A stretch of DNA of 6,694 nt from Desulfobacteraceae bacterium (GTDB taxonomy: Bacteria > Desulfobacterota > Desulfobacteria > Desulfobacterales > SURF-7). The position numbers and the translations under genes were made by a program. Position 1 is the first letter of the stretch, and the number at the start of each line of letters is the position of its first letter. Positions 1 through 5,843 of the stretch are shown here, in pieces. Below the pieces are notes generated by a model that was given only the letters and a program-made list of their open reading frames with translations, searched no databases and had not been told where the DNA came from. Location of the stretch: NCBI GenBank assembly GCA_030619585.1, contig JAUXBD010000080.1, positions 1 to 6,694 on the forward strand, given 5' to 3'.

Positions 1-35
1 AAAGGCAGATACTCTACCGACTGAGTTAACGGCCC
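1..35 (-). tRNA. tRNA-Lys (probable UUU anticodon), 5' half only, cut by window edge
   Basis: Read on the minus strand, these 35 bases fold as the 5' half of a tRNA. They give a seven-base acceptor strand (GGGCCGT), the TA linker, a D stem ACTC pairing with GAGT around the loop AGTCGGTA, one linking base, then the 5' anticodon strand TCTGC and the loop start C-T-T-T. The first two anticodon bases are therefore TT. That permits Lys (TTT), Glu (TTC) or Gln (TTG). The GGGCCGTTAACTCAG-type 5' end is typical of bacterial tRNA-Lys, so Lys is preferred. The third anticodon base and the 3' half lie outside the window, so the identity is likely but not proven. Confidence 0.85.
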
Positions 36-48
36 TACAAATCAAAGA

Positions 49-77
49 AATCTATAGATTTATACTACTATTGTCAA
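49..77 (-). promoter_or_regulatory. sigma70-type promoter of the tRNA gene
   Basis: On the minus strand there is a perfect -35 hexamer TTGACA (72-77). After a 17-base spacer comes TAGATT (49-54), a four-of-six match to TATAAT; an overlapping TATAGA at 15-base spacing is the alternative -10. Transcription would begin about 40-43, a few bases before the mature tRNA 5' end at 35. This is the geometry expected of a stand-alone tRNA promoter. The gap between trkH and the tRNA (36-102) shows no GC-rich hairpin with a T run, so some read-through from trkH is possible. Confidence 0.65.
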
Positions 78-102
78 CAGAAAAGAAACGGTTTTGAAAA
101 TT

Positions 103-1551
103 TTATTTACGCCAGAATTCCGGGACAAGAAGTATTATAACAGTATAGATCTCCAACCTGCCAAGAAACATGCACCATATAAGTAGCCACTTACCGAGTA
201 TAGGGATTTGAGCATAGTTATCCACAGGACCCACGAGGCCGAATCCTGGCCCGACATTTCCAATGGCAGAGGCAACTGCGGTTAGGGAAGTTATAAAATC
301 AACACCCATTCCGGCAAGCGCCACACTGCAGACGGCAAAAAGGCCGGTGTAAAGGGCAAGAAAACCAAGGATACTTCGCATAACATCCTCGGGAACGGAT
401 TTACCCCCTATCTTTATAGTTGTGACAGCATGGGGATGAATCAGGGAAAAAAGCTCTTTATAGCAATATTTGAAGCAGAGCATTATGCGGATACATTTCA
501 TTCCTCCGCCTGTGGAACCGGCCGAAGCGCCTATGTACATGCACAAAAGGATTATGACCTGGGACATGGCAGGCCACTTCTCATAATCTGCTGTTGCATA
601 TCCGGTTGTAGTAAGAATTGAAACCACCTGAAACGAACCGTACCGAAACGCCTGGCCGATACTCTCATACACACTGCCGTATATATTAAAGCTCACAAGA
701 ATAGTCAGGATAAGAACAAGTCCCAGAAAAAACCGGCATTCCGAATCCCGCCACAAAGCAAGGGGCTTTCCCCTTAACATCTGGAAATGAAGAGAGAAAT
801 TTATACCGGCAAGAAGCATGAAAATGACCACCACCATATCAAAATAGACACTGTCATAATGAGCAAGAGAGGCATTTTTTGTGGAAAACCCGCCGGTTGG
901 CATTGTAGTAAATGTATGGCAAATGGCGTCAAAAGCCCCCATACCTCCTATCATAAGAAGCAGGAATTCCACAAATGAGATAAGGAGGTACACCTTCCAC
1001 AACAGCTTTGCCGTATCACTTACCCTGGGTTTTAGCTTATCAGGAACCGGACTGGGCACCTCTGCCTTGTAAAGCTGCATTCCTCCCACACCCAAAAAGG
1101 GAAGGATCGCCACAGACAGAACAATGATCCCCATTCCCCCCAGCCACTGAATAAAACTACGCCAGAAGAGAAGGCCTTTTGGCACAGCTTCAATATTAGT
1201 CATTACCGATGCGCCGGTTGTTGTGAACCCTGATGCTGACTCAAAAAAACAATCGGTAAATGTGGGAAATATATCTCCGAAATAAAAAGGGAGCGCTCCG
1301 AACAAACCCGCAAATGTCCAGCCAAAGGCCACAATAGCCATCCCCTCCCTAGAACTCACATACTCAGTTTTTGGCGATCTTGAAATAAAATAGGACAACA
1401 GGCCAAAAGGCAGGGTCAGGCCGATTGATTTTAAAAGGGGTAAAACACTTTGATCTGAATAATAAAGGCCTGTCAGCAACGGAAGTACCATGGCCAGGCC
1501 TAAAAAAAGGATAATGATGCTGACAACATTCAGTGTATAACGCCAGCGCAT
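103..1551 (-). CDS. trkH: Trk potassium uptake system, pore-forming membrane subunit TrkH
   Basis: The 482-residue integral membrane protein forms the K+ translocation pore of the Trk system, gated from the cytoplasm by TrkA. Its length matches the TrkH/TrkG family (about 480 residues). All four pore-loop signatures of this K+ channel-like superfamily are visible: TTTGAS at residues 110-115, TTMPTGGFST at 215-224, TTTGY at 314-318 and GNVGPG at 431-436. The family motif AGSTGGGMK is at 344-352, and the C-terminal GRLEIYT...PEFW is typical. Long hydrophobic stretches fill the rest. The start is the ATG at 1551, directly after the trkA TAG stop, giving TAGATG with no spacer. A GGAG nine bases upstream, inside the trkA end, serves as ribosome binding site, so the two genes are almost certainly co-transcribed and translationally coupled. 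Nothing looks broken. Confidence 0.97.
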   Translation of the reverse strand: MRWRYTLNVVSIIILFLGLAMVLPLLTGLYYSDQSVLPLLKSIGLTLPFGLLSYFISRSPKTEYVSSREGMAIVAFGWTFAGLFGALPFYFGDIFPTFTDCFFESASGFTTTGASVMTNIEAVPKGLLFWRSFIQWLGGMGIIVLSVAILPFLGVGGMQLYKAEVPSPVPDKLKPRVSDTAKLLWKVYLLISFVEFLLLMIGGMGAFDAICHTFTTMPTGGFSTKNASLAHYDSVYFDMVVVIFMLLAGINFSLHFQMLRGKPLALWRDSECRFFLGLVLILTILVSFNIYGSVYESIGQAFRYGSFQVVSILTTTGYATADYEKWPAMSQVIILLCMYIGASAGSTGGGMKCIRIMLCFKYCYKELFSLIHPHAVTTIKIGGKSVPEDVMRSILGFLALYTGLFAVCSVALAGMGVDFITSLTAVASAIGNVGPGFGLVGPVDNYAQIPILGKWLLIWCMFLGRLEIYTVIILLVPEFWRK

Positions 1552-2919
1552 CTAAAAAAACTCCAGTTTAACCGTAAGGATCTTCTCGATACTTGGAACG
1601 GCATCTCTTTTTGCAAAAATTATAATCCTGTCATCGGGCTCAACCACACTTGAGCCGGAGGGAATAATGATACTCTCTTTGCGAATTATTCCAACAAGCA
1701 GGGCACCTTTGGGAAAGGGAAAATCCTTTAAGGGTTTACCAACAATATCGGATGTTTCCAAAGCTTGAGCCTCCATAACCTCGGCCTGCTCTCCCATGAT
1801 CGAAATTACCGAAAGAACTTTTCCCTTTCTTATATGCTGCAAAATGGTATTGACAGCTGAGAGCCTGGAACTGACCACCTGCTCTATTCCGATTGTAGAC
1901 ATTAAAGGCATGTAGCTGAATCTGCTAACCTTTGTTATTGTACTGCGAGCGCCCAAACGCTTGGAAAGCAGGGAAACCAGTATATTTGTCTCCTCGTCCT
2001 CGGTAAGGGTTACAACAAAATCCATATCCTGTATGTTTTCTTCAATTAAAAGGGACTGGTCGGAACCATCACCGTGAAGTACCACCACTTTGTTCATCTG
2101 ATCGGCAAGTTCAGTACAGCGAAGCTGATTCTTTTCAACTATCTTGGTATATATTGATTTTTTCTCAAGCAGGGTGGCAAGCCTGGTTCCGATACTCCCC
2201 GCACCTATTATCATTACACGTTTTAGGGGTTGCGCAAGTTTATCAAAGTCTTTAAGTGTCTCCAGTAACTTATCTTCTTCACTTATAAAATAGACTATGT
2301 CGCCTGGTTGGAGCCTATCATTGCCCCTGGGAATAATCAGGTCCTCGTCATTTCTGATGATTGCCGCAATAAGGAGGCGCGCCCCCCCTATCTTTCCGGG
2401 AAGATCTGACAGACGGGAGCCTGCCAGCCTTGCATCTTTGTCCAGACGTATTCCCACAAGCTTTACACGGCCGTCTGCCAGTTCTCCAACATCAACAGCT
2501 CCGGGCACGCTCATCAACCTGTCAATTGTTTTCACGACCTCTATCTCAGGGTTTATCACAGTGTCGATATGCGGTGCGTTCTCACTGAAATTATTATGGT
2601 ATTCATCATAATCCGAATTTCGGATACGGGCCAGTTTTTTTGTTGTAGGAGAGATTATATTTGACACAAGGCATGCGACGAGGTTTGTTTCATCACTGTT
2701 TGTTACAGCAAGAAGTATTTCAGCCTCCTTAATGCCCGCTTCTTTTAAGGCAGAAGGGCTGCTTCCCGATCCTTTCACCACCTGGACATCAATATTGTCA
2801 GACACACGGCGAATAGCTACGGGGTCCTTGTCGATAACCACCACGTCTTTATTTTCAACAGCAAGACGGCTGGCAATATTAAAGCCGACCTCCCCTGCCC
2901 CCACAATTATAATTTTCAA
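1552..2919 (-). CDS. trkA: Trk potassium uptake system, NAD-binding regulatory subunit TrkA
   Basis: This is a peripheral cytoplasmic subunit that binds nucleotide (NAD/NADH) and gates the TrkH pore. From the preferred start it has 455 residues, the normal size for the duplicated form with two TrkA-N (RCK, Rossmann) and two TrkA-C domains. The first dinucleotide-binding motif GAGEVG is at residues 7-12 and the acidic end of the second strand is VVVIDKD. The second motif GAGSIG is at 239-244. TrkA-C segments lie at about 140-225 and 370-453. The start is assigned to the TTG at 2919, because it yields the canonical MKIIIVGAG opening and sits six bases after the Shine-Dalgarno GGAGGG (2926-2931). 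A GTG at 2934 would add five residues, but the Shine-Dalgarno would then fall inside the gene. trkA and trkH together form a complete minimal Trk module. Confidence 0.97.
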   Translation of the reverse strand: MKIIIVGAGEVGFNIASRLAVENKDVVVIDKDPVAIRRVSDNIDVQVVKGSGSSPSALKEAGIKEAEILLAVTNSDETNLVACLVSNIISPTTKKLARIRNSDYDEYHNNFSENAPHIDTVINPEIEVVKTIDRLMSVPGAVDVGELADGRVKLVGIRLDKDARLAGSRLSDLPGKIGGARLLIAAIIRNDEDLIIPRGNDRLQPGDIVYFISEEDKLLETLKDFDKLAQPLKRVMIIGAGSIGTRLATLLEKKSIYTKIVEKNQLRCTELADQMNKVVVLHGDGSDQSLLIEENIQDMDFVVTLTEDEETNILVSLLSKRLGARSTITKVSRFSYMPLMSTIGIEQVVSSRLSAVNTILQHIRKGKVLSVISIMGEQAEVMEAQALETSDIVGKPLKDFPFPKGALLVGIIRKESIIIPSGSSVVEPDDRIIIFAKRDAVPSIEKILTVKLEFF

Positions 2920-2925
2920 GCGGCA

Positions 2926-2931
2926 CCCTCC
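2926..2931 (-). promoter_or_regulatory. ribosome binding site deciding the TTG start of trkA
   Basis: GGAGGG on the minus strand lies six bases before TTG at 2919, which opens the canonical TrkA N-terminus. It overlaps or follows the alternative GTG (2932-2934), which has no Shine-Dalgarno of its own. The non-ATG start is therefore preferred. Confidence 0.7.
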
Positions 2932-3004
2932 CACCAGTTATTTAGTACCTGGATTTTACACGAATTAAATATTTCTCATCATCAACGTAAAATCTGGATA
3001 GATA

Positions 3005-3033
3005 TGTATAATATATTTAAAGACCGATGGCAA
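3005..3033 (-). promoter_or_regulatory. candidate sigma70 promoter of the trkA-trkH operon
   Basis: On the minus strand TTGCCA (3028-3033) is followed by a 17-base spacer (3011-3027) and TATACA (3005-3010). These match the consensus -35 and -10 in five and four positions respectively, with ideal spacing. Transcription would start near 2998, leaving an untranslated leader of roughly 80 bases before the trkA TTG. The surroundings are AT-rich. I see no clear operator or riboswitch fold in the leader, only a 4-bp inverted repeat close to the ribosome binding site. Confidence 0.55.
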
Positions 3034-3116
3034 GCAGATGATAGTTTTTCGCCATTTAATGTTAATTCATATAGATACGACCTATAAGTTATGGTATTCA
3101 TTTAAGGTTTGAGCAA

Positions 3117-3284
3117 CTATTTTGGCTGGGGGGATGACGTGCCTGAATCAACTTTTAAGTTAAATTTCTCTCTAATTCTCTTTAAAGAAACAAGCCTGTC
3201 TTTTCTTTCAGATAGGGTCAGAAATGATTTCAATTTGGTTTCCAAGATTATCTTAGTATCTCCCACTCCGGCAATGCCGTTCAA
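3117..3284 (-). CDS. candidate 55-residue small protein at the end of the HD-GYP/PilZ operon
   Basis: I do not recognise this protein. The frame begins at a TTG (3282-3284) that overlaps the PilZ stop codon as TTGA, a geometry typical of translational coupling. It runs 55 codons to TAG at 3117-3119. The predicted product is basic and probably mostly helical: an N-terminal MNGIAGVGDTK, then KLKSFLTLSERKDRLVSLKR followed by IREKFNLKV, and a polar end rich in Ser and Pro. It has no membrane segment or signal peptide and no known motif that I can name. Against it, there is no convincing Shine-Dalgarno and no ATG, and a 55-codon open frame can occur by chance in AT-rich DNA. A GTG at 3266 is an alternative start. 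It occupies about half of the otherwise empty 360-base gap between trkA and the PilZ gene. Confidence 0.35.
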   Translation of the reverse strand: MNGIAGVGDTKIILETKLKSFLTLSERKDRLVSLKRIREKFNLKVDSGTSSPQPK

Positions 3285-3640
3285 TAAATATCATCTATCT
3301 CAGGTGCATTATATTTGACAATATTCTTAAGGTGGGTATAACTGTCTATATCCATTAAGTTAAAGTCAATAGCTATTCCGGAGGGGGTCCTTCTGGCAAC
3401 ATCGCCCTGCATTTTAAGGACGATTGCCTCACTCATTCCTGTAAGGAGAACTTTGACCTTGCACTTTGAGCCAACAGAGATTTCTTCGGTTGTATTAATA
3501 AAAACTCCTTTAAGGCTCAAATCTTTTGAACTTCCTTCGATCTTAGATTCAGAATCAGAACCATCTACCGTTAAAATAATCTGCGTACCGAAATCAACCC
3601 TGATGCCACGGCGTTTTTCCTTATCATGTTTACGAGGCAT
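3281..3640 (-). CDS. PilZ domain protein, predicted cyclic-di-GMP receptor
   Basis: The 119-residue, soluble, single-domain protein probably binds cyclic di-GMP and passes the signal to an unknown partner. Both PilZ signatures are intact: RxxxR as R10-R-G-I-R14, and D/NxSxxG as D40-L-S-L-K-G45. A beta-rich PilZ barrel continues to about residue 105. The start is the ATG at 3640, preceded by AAAGGAGA about eleven bases upstream and giving a basic leader MPRKHDKEKRRG, the usual lead-in to a PilZ domain. An in-frame ATG at 3724 would add 28 residues that overlap the upstream gene, and is not favoured. The gene begins 25 bases after the HD-GYP regulator stop, on the same strand and probably in the same transcript. 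A cyclic-di-GMP hydrolase and a receptor thus sit side by side. The cellular output (motility, adhesion, polysaccharide) cannot be read from this window. Confidence 0.9.
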   Translation of the reverse strand: MPRKHDKEKRRGIRVDFGTQIILTVDGSDSESKIEGSSKDLSLKGVFINTTEEISVGSKCKVKVLLTGMSEAIVLKMQGDVARRTPSGIAIDFNLMDIDSYTHLKNIVKYNAPEIDDIY

Positions 3641-3665
3641 TATAGATCTTTCTCCTTTACCAATA

Positions 3666-5234
3666 TCAGGGAATCTTCCCCTCTTTGTGAAGCTTAATAA
3701 AAACACTGACCGATTGGGGATCAAATTGTGAACCCGATCCCTGTTGGATTATCCCTAATATCTTATCAACTTCCATCTTTTTTCTGTAAGCCCGATCAGA
3801 GTTCATTGCATCATAAGCATCCGCCACAGACATTATTCTGGATAGATAAGGAATCTCATCCTCTTGAAGATTGTCAGGGTATCCTGTACCATCAAACCGT
3901 TCATGATGGTGCCTGATAATCAACTGGTGCTCTTCCCACATACCCATTTGTCCGACAATACTTGCCCCGATTATTGGATGTTCCTTTATTATTTCGAACT
4001 CCTCACTGGTCAATTTACCGGGTTTAAGCAAAACATCATCCCGTATACCGATTTTGCCGATATCGTGTAGAGGGCCTGCAATATTAAGGATATCTATCTC
4101 CTCTTCATTGCATCCCATCTCTTCCCCCATAATAACAGCTATTTCGGTCACCCGGTTTGAGTGCTGTTTTGTGTAAGGGTCTCTTGCTTCAATGGCCTTT
4201 ACAAATGCTCTCAATGTTGTAATAAGGCCGCTGTTAATATGCTCGTAAAGGGCAAGATTTTCGATTGCAGAGGCTGCACGATCTGTCATAAATGAAATAT
4301 AATACAGGTCCTTCCGGGTAAAACGTATATCACCCTGTTTCACAAAAGCACTTAAAACGCCAAACACCTTTCCATGAATTTTCATTGGCACTAACATAAA
4401 CGACAACACCTCTTTTGGATGGCGGGCAGGCCCCCCGTTTTCTGAAACCAGGAGAGGTATCTCATCTGCAACGACTTCCAGAATCAACTTTTTTTCCTCA
4501 TTCTTCGAATCGTCACAATCATCAACTGCAGAACAATCAAGCCCCCCTGCCAGCAGACCTTCGGATATTTTCTCAGAACAAAGCCTCTCTTTTCCTGTTG
4601 TGGAATAAGCGACTTCAAATATCATATCATCATTGCCGTTGATCATATAAAATCTTGATTCATCTGCTTTTGTTAGCTCAACGGTCATATTAACAATATG
4701 CTTATATACATCGGTGCTGGTGTTTATCATACCCACATCGTGCATTATCCTATTTAAACAGTTGAGCTCTTCTACTTTGTACATAAGCTCCTTATTCAGT
4801 TTCTCAATGCGAAGTTTACTTTCAATCTCCTTTTTTAAAATAATATTCTCCACAAAAAGTCTTCGTTCACGTAAAACACGGCGAACACATAACTCCATCT
4901 GGTTGAGGTTAACCGGCTTAATCAGGAAATCAACGACACCGTTTTTCAGGGTCTTTATGGTATTTTCCAGTGAAGGATAACCGGTCATAATAATTACAGG
5001 TATTGTATTGTCTTTCTGCCGGATATTTTCGGCAAGCTTAAGTCCGTCCATCTCCGGCATATTTATATCGGTAAAGCAACAGTCAATCTTCTCTTTTTCA
5101 AGGGCTTCCATTGCCTCAACACCGTTTCTAGCAGTTACCACCTTGTAGTTCTTCTGCTGAAAATACTCCTTGGAAATATCCAGAATATTTTCCTCATCAT
5201 CAACAAAGAGGATTGTCTGTGTTCCATCTTCCAT
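3666..5234 (-). CDS. response regulator with REC, GAF-like and HD-GYP domains; predicted cyclic-di-GMP phosphodiesterase
   Basis: This 522-residue cytoplasmic protein is predicted to hydrolyse cyclic di-GMP under phosphorylation control. The N-terminal receiver (about 5-122) has the acidic pair D12-D13, phosphoacceptor D56 (in TDINMPEMDG), T84 and K106, all intact. A charged helical linker (about 125-160) leads to a GAF-like sensory region (about 160-330, low sequence identity). The HD-GYP domain occupies about 335-510. It has H358 in QHSNRV, the HD pair H390-D391 with K394 (HDIGKIGI), H419 in KEHP, HHHERFDGTGYP at 442-453 and D472 in SVADAYDAM. The catalytic metal ligands of active HD-GYP enzymes are thus present. 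The start at 5234 opens directly into the receiver, and an in-frame TAG lies just upstream. Its Shine-Dalgarno (GGAG, about twelve bases away) is weak. The PilZ gene follows closely. The histidine kinase upstream on the same strand is a possible cognate sensor. Confidence 0.95.
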   Translation of the reverse strand: MEDGTQTILFVDDEENILDISKEYFQQKNYKVVTARNGVEAMEALEKEKIDCCFTDINMPEMDGLKLAENIRQKDNTIPVIIMTGYPSLENTIKTLKNGVVDFLIKPVNLNQMELCVRRVLRERRLFVENIILKKEIESKLRIEKLNKELMYKVEELNCLNRIMHDVGMINTSTDVYKHIVNMTVELTKADESRFYMINGNDDMIFEVAYSTTGKERLCSEKISEGLLAGGLDCSAVDDCDDSKNEEKKLILEVVADEIPLLVSENGGPARHPKEVLSFMLVPMKIHGKVFGVLSAFVKQGDIRFTRKDLYYISFMTDRAASAIENLALYEHINSGLITTLRAFVKAIEARDPYTKQHSNRVTEIAVIMGEEMGCNEEEIDILNIAGPLHDIGKIGIRDDVLLKPGKLTSEEFEIIKEHPIIGASIVGQMGMWEEHQLIIRHHHERFDGTGYPDNLQEDEIPYLSRIMSVADAYDAMNSDRAYRKKMEVDKILGIIQQGSGSQFDPQSVSVFIKLHKEGKIP

Positions 5235-5302
5235 TTGGTTCTATAACTCCAGATGACAGGTACTGGTATGAATAGAGATAATTACATGTATCTTAGCATA
5301 AA

Positions 5303-5331
5303 AATATGACTTCAGCACGTCTTTTTTACAA
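5303..5331 (-). promoter_or_regulatory. possible promoter of the HD-GYP regulator gene
   Basis: On the minus strand TTGTAA (5326-5331), a 17-base spacer and CATATT (5303-5308) each match the sigma70 hexamers in four of six positions. An alternative is the extended -10 TGCTAAGAT just downstream. Either would give a leader of roughly 60 bases before the ATG at 5234. Support is moderate because the hexamers are imperfect. Confidence 0.35.
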
Positions 5332-5344
5332 AGAAATTGGTTAC

Positions 5345-5404
5345 CCTGACAAAGAACCTGACAAAGAACCTGACAAAGAACCTGACAAAAAACCTGACAA
5401 AAAA
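5345..5404. repeat. five tandem 12-bp direct repeats in a divergent promoter region
   Basis: The unit CCTGACAAAGAA is repeated head to tail five times (starts at 5345, 5357, 5369, 5381, 5393). Units 1-3 are identical; units 4 and 5 have AAAAAA in place of AAAGAA. Each unit contains CTGACA, one base from the -35 consensus. The array ends one base before the -35 box of the 63-residue protein gene and lies 13 bases from the proposed -35 of the divergent HD-GYP gene. It could be an operator for a repeating DNA-binding protein or a variable-number tract formed by strand slippage. Because 12 is a multiple of three, it also forms a Pro-Asp-Lys-Glu repeat in one plus frame (5306-5446), which has no ribosome binding site. 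Confidence 0.9.
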
Positions 5405-5405
5405 A

Positions 5406-5434
5406 TTGATCTGAGAGTTAAGTTTTGTTATATT
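5406..5434 (+). promoter_or_regulatory. sigma70-type promoter of the 63-residue membrane protein gene
   Basis: TTGATC (5406-5411), a 17-base spacer and TATATT (5429-5434) give near-consensus hexamers at ideal spacing. Transcription would start near 5441, about 44 bases before the ATG at 5485. The -35 box directly abuts the tandem repeat array, so a protein bound to the repeats would be well placed to affect polymerase. Confidence 0.6.
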
Positions 5435-5445
5435 GCTAAGCAGTA

Positions 5446-5460
5446 AAGATACGCTATCTT
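5446..5460. promoter_or_regulatory. short inverted repeat at the predicted transcript start
   Basis: AAGATA, CGC, TATCTT is a perfect six-base inverted repeat around a three-base centre. It lies just after the -10 box, at or near the 5' end of the predicted mRNA. It could be an operator half-site pair or a weak 5' hairpin. It is AT-rich and short, so chance is a real possibility. Confidence 0.3.
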
Positions 5461-5484
5461 AACATTGAAAAAGGAGCAAATCAA

Positions 5485-5676
5485 ATGCGAGGAACACTTT
5501 TTGTTGTGATACTTATCTCCCTGCTGGTTGTTGGTATTCTGGTGCTTAAAGATATGCAGTCAGGGTCAAAAGAGGGTGAAAGCAAAAAAGAGATGGTTGA
5601 AAAAGCAGAACGAACAGTTGATGCTGCAGAAGAAGCCATGAAAAAGTTAAATGAGAGAATAGTGGACTCACAGTAA
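5485..5676 (+). CDS. small single-pass membrane protein with charged helical tail, function unknown
   Basis: The 63-residue protein opens with one hydrophobic helix (about residues 4-21, TLFVVILISLLVVGILVL). A short Gly/Ser linker and a strongly charged Lys/Glu-rich helix (about 28-60) follow, with heptad-like spacing such as MVEKAERTVDAAEEAMKKLN. This suggests a membrane-anchored coiled coil, probably with an N-terminal uncleaved anchor. The start is secure: AAGGAG lies eight bases before the ATG, and a good promoter precedes it. It is the only well-supported plus-strand gene here, divergent from the HD-GYP regulator and convergent with the histidine kinase. I know of no function for it. A structural or regulatory partner role at the inner membrane is a guess from shape alone. 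Confidence 0.85.
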   Translation: MRGTLFVVILISLLVVGILVLKDMQSGSKEGESKKEMVEKAERTVDAAEEAMKKLNERIVDSQ

Positions 5677-5708
5677 GACTTCCGGAAATGCCCTATTCAA
5701 ATTAGGTC

Positions 5709-5719
5709 ATGATTATCAT
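5709..5719. repeat. short palindrome ATGAT-T-ATCAT
   Basis: This is a perfect five-base inverted repeat around one base, in the non-coding stretch after the 63-residue protein gene. It is too short and AT-rich to be a convincing terminator. It could be a protein site or chance. Confidence 0.2.
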
Positions 5720-5730
5720 ACTGACGGCTA

Positions 5731-5770
5731 AGGGATGAGGACGAAATAACTTCCACAACTATGCATCCCT
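5731..5770. repeat. inverted repeat in the convergent intergenic region
   Basis: AGGGATG (5731-5737) pairs with CATCCCT (5764-5770) around a 26-base loop. Outside it, a partial second layer is formed by TGACGGCT (5722-5729) and AGCC...GTCA (5780-5794). It lies between the convergent 63-residue protein gene and the kinase gene. It might act as a two-way transcript end or be a remnant of a small repeat element. Neither arm is followed by a close T run, so it is not called a terminator. Confidence 0.4.
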
Positions 5771-5777
5771 AAACTAT

Positions 5778-5843
5778 TCAGCCATGGAGCGTCAATATTT
5801 GCACTTTTTCCATTTCATACCCACAAACGCTTGTTTTGTTCAT
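5778..5843 (-). CDS. candidate 21-residue reading frame with a perfect ribosome binding site
   Basis: The ATG at 5841-5843 lies inside the last codons of the kinase gene in another frame, eight bases after the core of a perfect Shine-Dalgarno. The frame runs 21 codons to TGA at 5778-5780, beginning MNKTSVCGYEMEKV and ending in LTLHG. It has no recognisable motif. Position and start signal are what one expects of a translationally coupled next gene, but the frame ends at once. It may be a genuine micropeptide, the truncated start of a lost gene such as a response regulator, or a chance frame. Product function is unknown. Confidence 0.3.
   Translation of the reverse strand: MNKTSVCGYEMEKVQILTLHG

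Noticed and set aside
2297..2611. A 104-codon plus-strand open frame opposite trkA
   Set aside because: It is antisense to conserved TrkA sequence, with a low-complexity Ser/Pro/Arg-rich translation typical of a shadow frame.
2934..2952. CCAG/CTGG inverted repeat just upstream of the trkA ribosome binding site
   Set aside because: A four-base stem with an AT-rich interior is too weak to support an attenuator or riboswitch call.
3017..3055. A 12-codon minus-strand frame (MAKNYHLLAIGL) upstream of trkA as a leader peptide
   Set aside because: It lacks a Shine-Dalgarno and overlaps the -35 region of the proposed trkA promoter, so it would lie largely outside the transcript.
3109..3318. A 69-codon plus-strand open frame across the PilZ end and the gap before trkA
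   Set aside because: It has no ribosome binding site, overlaps the PilZ 3' end antisense, and the opposite-strand 55-codon frame is better placed.
3641..3724. N-terminal extension of the PilZ protein by 28 residues from the ATG at 3724
   Set aside because: It overlaps the 3' end of the HD-GYP gene and lacks a ribosome binding site. The ATG at 3640 has an AAAGGAGA upstream and starts the typical basic lead-in to PilZ.
5345..5404. CRISPR array
   Set aside because: The units are contiguous 12-mers with no unique spacers, and no cas gene is present. It is a simple tandem repeat.
5235..5484. Cyclic-di-GMP riboswitch in the leader regions, given the neighbouring signalling genes
   Set aside because: I could not see the conserved GEMM-type core or paired stems here or in the gap before trkA.
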